Shown piece by piece: positions 62,263-64,000 of a stretch of 64,000 nucleotides of DNA. Below the pieces are notes generated by a model, which was given only the letters and a program-made list of their open reading frames with translations, was not told the origin of the DNA and made no database searches. The position numbers and the translations under genes were made by a program. Origin of the DNA: Sideroxydans sp. (GTDB lineage: Bacteria; Pseudomonadota; Gammaproteobacteria; Burkholderiales; Gallionellaceae); the NCBI GenBank assembly GCA_028710605.1, contig JAQTTU010000009.1:62001-126000 (forward strand), written 5' to 3'. Positions within the stretch are counted from its first letter, which is position 1, and every line of letters starts with the position of its first letter.

Positions 62263-62981
62263 ACCTGCCATGCCCGTTGGAAGATTCTCCCGGTGTAGGA
62301 GCTAGCTTGCTAGCGAAAATGCCGGTGAAATTCGCGAGCAAGCTCGCTCCTACAATATTGTTGTGCTGCCTTGCGTTGAGCGCCCAGGCCGAAACCTTCA
62401 GCGCCAAAGTCATCATGGTGATGGACGGCGACACCATGCTGGTGTTGCGCGGAAACCAAAAAATCAAAGTGCGCATGGCGAACATCGACGCGCCGGAAAA
62501 AGACCAGGCCTTCGGCCAGCAGTCGCGCGACTCGTTGCAGGAAATGATAGGCAAGAAACAGGTGCAGATCGACAGCCGGGCCGCAGATCAATACGGGCGC
62601 ATCGTCGGCACGATTTCGCTGGACGGGCGCAACATCAACCGCGAACAAGTGCGGCGCGGCATGGCGTGGGAGTACTCGAATTTTCACAGCGACAAAGCCT
62701 ATGTCGGCCTGCAAAAAGAAGCCCGGCAATTGCAGCGCGGACTGTGGTCGCAAGCCGGGCCGCAAGCGCCGTGGGTGTGGCGCAAGGAACATCCGTCAAC
62801 GCAAAGCAGTGCCGCGCCGAAAACGCTTTCCGATGCGGCCTGCGAAAAAAAACACCACTGTGCGCAAATGGCTTCATGCGAAGAAGCGCAGTTCTACCTC
62901 GCCCATTGCGGTGTGAAGTCGCTGGATGGCAACAGGGACGGCATACCGTGCGAGAGTTTGTGCGCGGGCAACAACAAGTAA
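62259..62981 (+). CDS. Thermonuclease (SNase) family protein with C-terminal Excalibur domain
   Basis: VMDGDTMLVLRGNQKIKVRMANIDAPEKDQAFGQQS; DGNRDGIPCESLC; N-terminus partly REP-derived. Confidence 0.88.
   Translation: MNLPCPLEDSPGVGASLLAKMPVKFASKLAPTILLCCLALSAQAETFSAKVIMVMDGDTMLVLRGNQKIKVRMANIDAPEKDQAFGQQSRDSLQEMIGKKQVQIDSRAADQYGRIVGTISLDGRNINREQVRRGMAWEYSNFHSDKAYVGLQKEARQLQRGLWSQAGPQAPWVWRKEHPSTQSSAAPKTLSDAACEKKHHCAQMASCEEAQFYLAHCGVKSLDGNRDGIPCESLCAGNNK
62294..62354. repeat. REPIN variant inside SNase gene 5' end
   Basis: TGTAGGAGCTAGCTTGCTAGCGAAAATGCCGGTGAAATTCGCGAGCAAGCTCGCTCCTACA. Confidence 0.9.
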
Positions 62982-63006
62982 ATTTTTCGTGAACAAAGGA
63001 AACAAC

Positions 63007-63246
63007 ATGAACAGGGAACAAGTCACCCGCATCATCGAATCCGCGCTCAAGAGCGGCGACAAAACGCCGGGTCTTTTTGATTTGCCAAAGATCATGGGCA
63101 TCCGTTCCGAGCTGCAATCGTGCAGTTCGATCGACGATGTGCTGGGCATCATAGACAACCACAAAGACCTCATCTGCAAGGCGTTTGGCCTGAGCGAAGA
63201 CGTGATCGCGGAAGCGGTGGAGAAGATCAAGGCGCTGGAAAGTTAA
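63007..63246 (+). CDS. Small conserved hypothetical protein
   Basis: 79 aa ORF, good RBS context (AAAGGAAACAAC ATG). Confidence 0.5.
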   Translation: MNREQVTRIIESALKSGDKTPGLFDLPKIMGIRSELQSCSSIDDVLGIIDNHKDLICKAFGLSEDVIAEAVEKIKALES

Positions 63247-63421
63247 TTTTCAGAACCGCATTGACACAACGCAATTCATCACCAGATAATCCGGCCATGA
63301 ACATTTCTCTGACCATTCGCCGCAACCACGTCATGCCTCGCGCCAATCTGCGCAAGGTATGGCATCGCGCGTCAGGTGGTCTGGAGAGTTAGCGTTTAGA
63401 TTTTTGCAGCAGCAACTTTCG

Positions 63422-63457
63422 ACAGGCCACAGAATTTTCTGTGGCCTGTTTGTTTTT
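63422..63457 (+). terminator. Strong rho-independent terminator
   Basis: ACAGGCCACAGAA-TT-TTCTGTGGCCTGT followed by TTGTTTTT. Confidence 0.85.
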
Positions 63458-63523
63458 GGGCTGTTCACCCTTCGACAAGCTCAGGGCGAACGGAGCGGTA
63501 AATGTTGAGCTTAGGAGAAAATC

Positions 63524-64000
63524 ATGTCGCTTCCGGCAGCATTCGTTTCGGTCATTCTGATCTGGTCAACCACGCCTTTGGCGATCAAGTGGAGCTCGCT
63601 GGGCATCGGCTTCAGCTTCGCGGTGCTGGCGCGTATGACCATCGGTGTGCTGCTGAGCGCGGTGCTGCTGGCGGCGTTCCGCATCCGCTTTCCGCTGCAC
63701 CGCAAAGCCTTGCAGGCCTATCTGGCGGGCGGCTTGAGCATGTTCGCGGCGATGGCGCTCACCTATTGGTCGTCGCAATTCGTCAGCTCCGGCACCATCG
63801 CCGTGCTGTTCGGTTTGTCGCCGCTCATCACCAGTCTGGGGGCGATGCTGTGGCTGAAAGAAGAAGCGCTCACGCCGGGCAAACTGGCGGGCATGCTGCT
63901 GGGCGTGCTCGGTTTGTTGCTGGTATTCCACGGCGGCTTGGGTGCGGGTTCGGCGGGCGGTTTGCTCGCCTTGTTCATGGCCGTGGTCGCGCAATCGCTG
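63524..64000 (+). CDS. EamA/DMT family transporter (3' truncated by window)
   Basis: Hydrophobic repeats; FVSSGTIAVLFGLSPLITSLGAMLWLKEEALTPGKLAGMLLGVLGLLLV. Confidence 0.88.
   Translation, partial: MSLPAAFVSVILIWSTTPLAIKWSSLGIGFSFAVLARMTIGVLLSAVLLAAFRIRFPLHRKALQAYLAGGLSMFAAMALTYWSSQFVSSGTIAVLFGLSPLITSLGAMLWLKEEALTPGKLAGMLLGVLGLLLVFHGGLGAGSAGGLLALFMAVVAQSL

Noticed and set aside
63463-63500. CCCTTCGACAAGCTCAGGGCGAACGG segment
   Set aside because: A very common dispersed repeat motif in proteobacterial intergenic DNA; only a single partial copy here.

Overview
Housekeeping-dense, GC-rich chromosomal window, probably from a betaproteobacterium (Nitrosomonadales/Gallionellaceae-like by gene content; inference only). 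It holds dnaG(partial)-rpoD-tRNA(CAU), slyX, an M48 protease, a Ser/Thr kinase-cNMP fusion, tusA, valS, holC-pepA, lptFG, a sigma factor/DUF3619/DUF3106 cluster, ilvBNC, psd-pssA, a TonB-dependent receptor, a TPP-enzyme plus twin citrate-synthase-like operon, rnfABCDGE-mntA-hepT-nth, kup-kdpE-kdpD-like, corA, pyrD, bpt-aat, darP-pmbA, an AbrB/VapC module, glyA-nrdR-ribD-ribE, a zeta-toxin module, ribBX-ribH-nusB-thiL-pgpA, an SNase and a partial EamA transporter. Main points of interest: (1) a 3-gene operon (25143-28542) of an acetolactate-synthase-like TPP enzyme with two paralogous citrate-synthase-fold proteins whose catalytic residues look substituted; (2) an approximately 75-bp intergenic repeat family (at least 6 copies plus partial/variant copies) with duplicated GATGCCCGT arms and one CGGGC closing arm, always next to gene 3' ends; (3) many REP/REPIN-like elements with GTAGG...CCTAC ends and different palindromic cores, several supplying stop codons or inserted in frame into ribD and a nuclease signal peptide, with other repeats inserted in valS and darP; (4) toxin-antitoxin modules embedded in conserved operons (rnf-nth, rib), and a VapC-like toxin with an apparent 1-nt frameshift. 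No CRISPR array, rRNA, prophage or transposase gene was seen.
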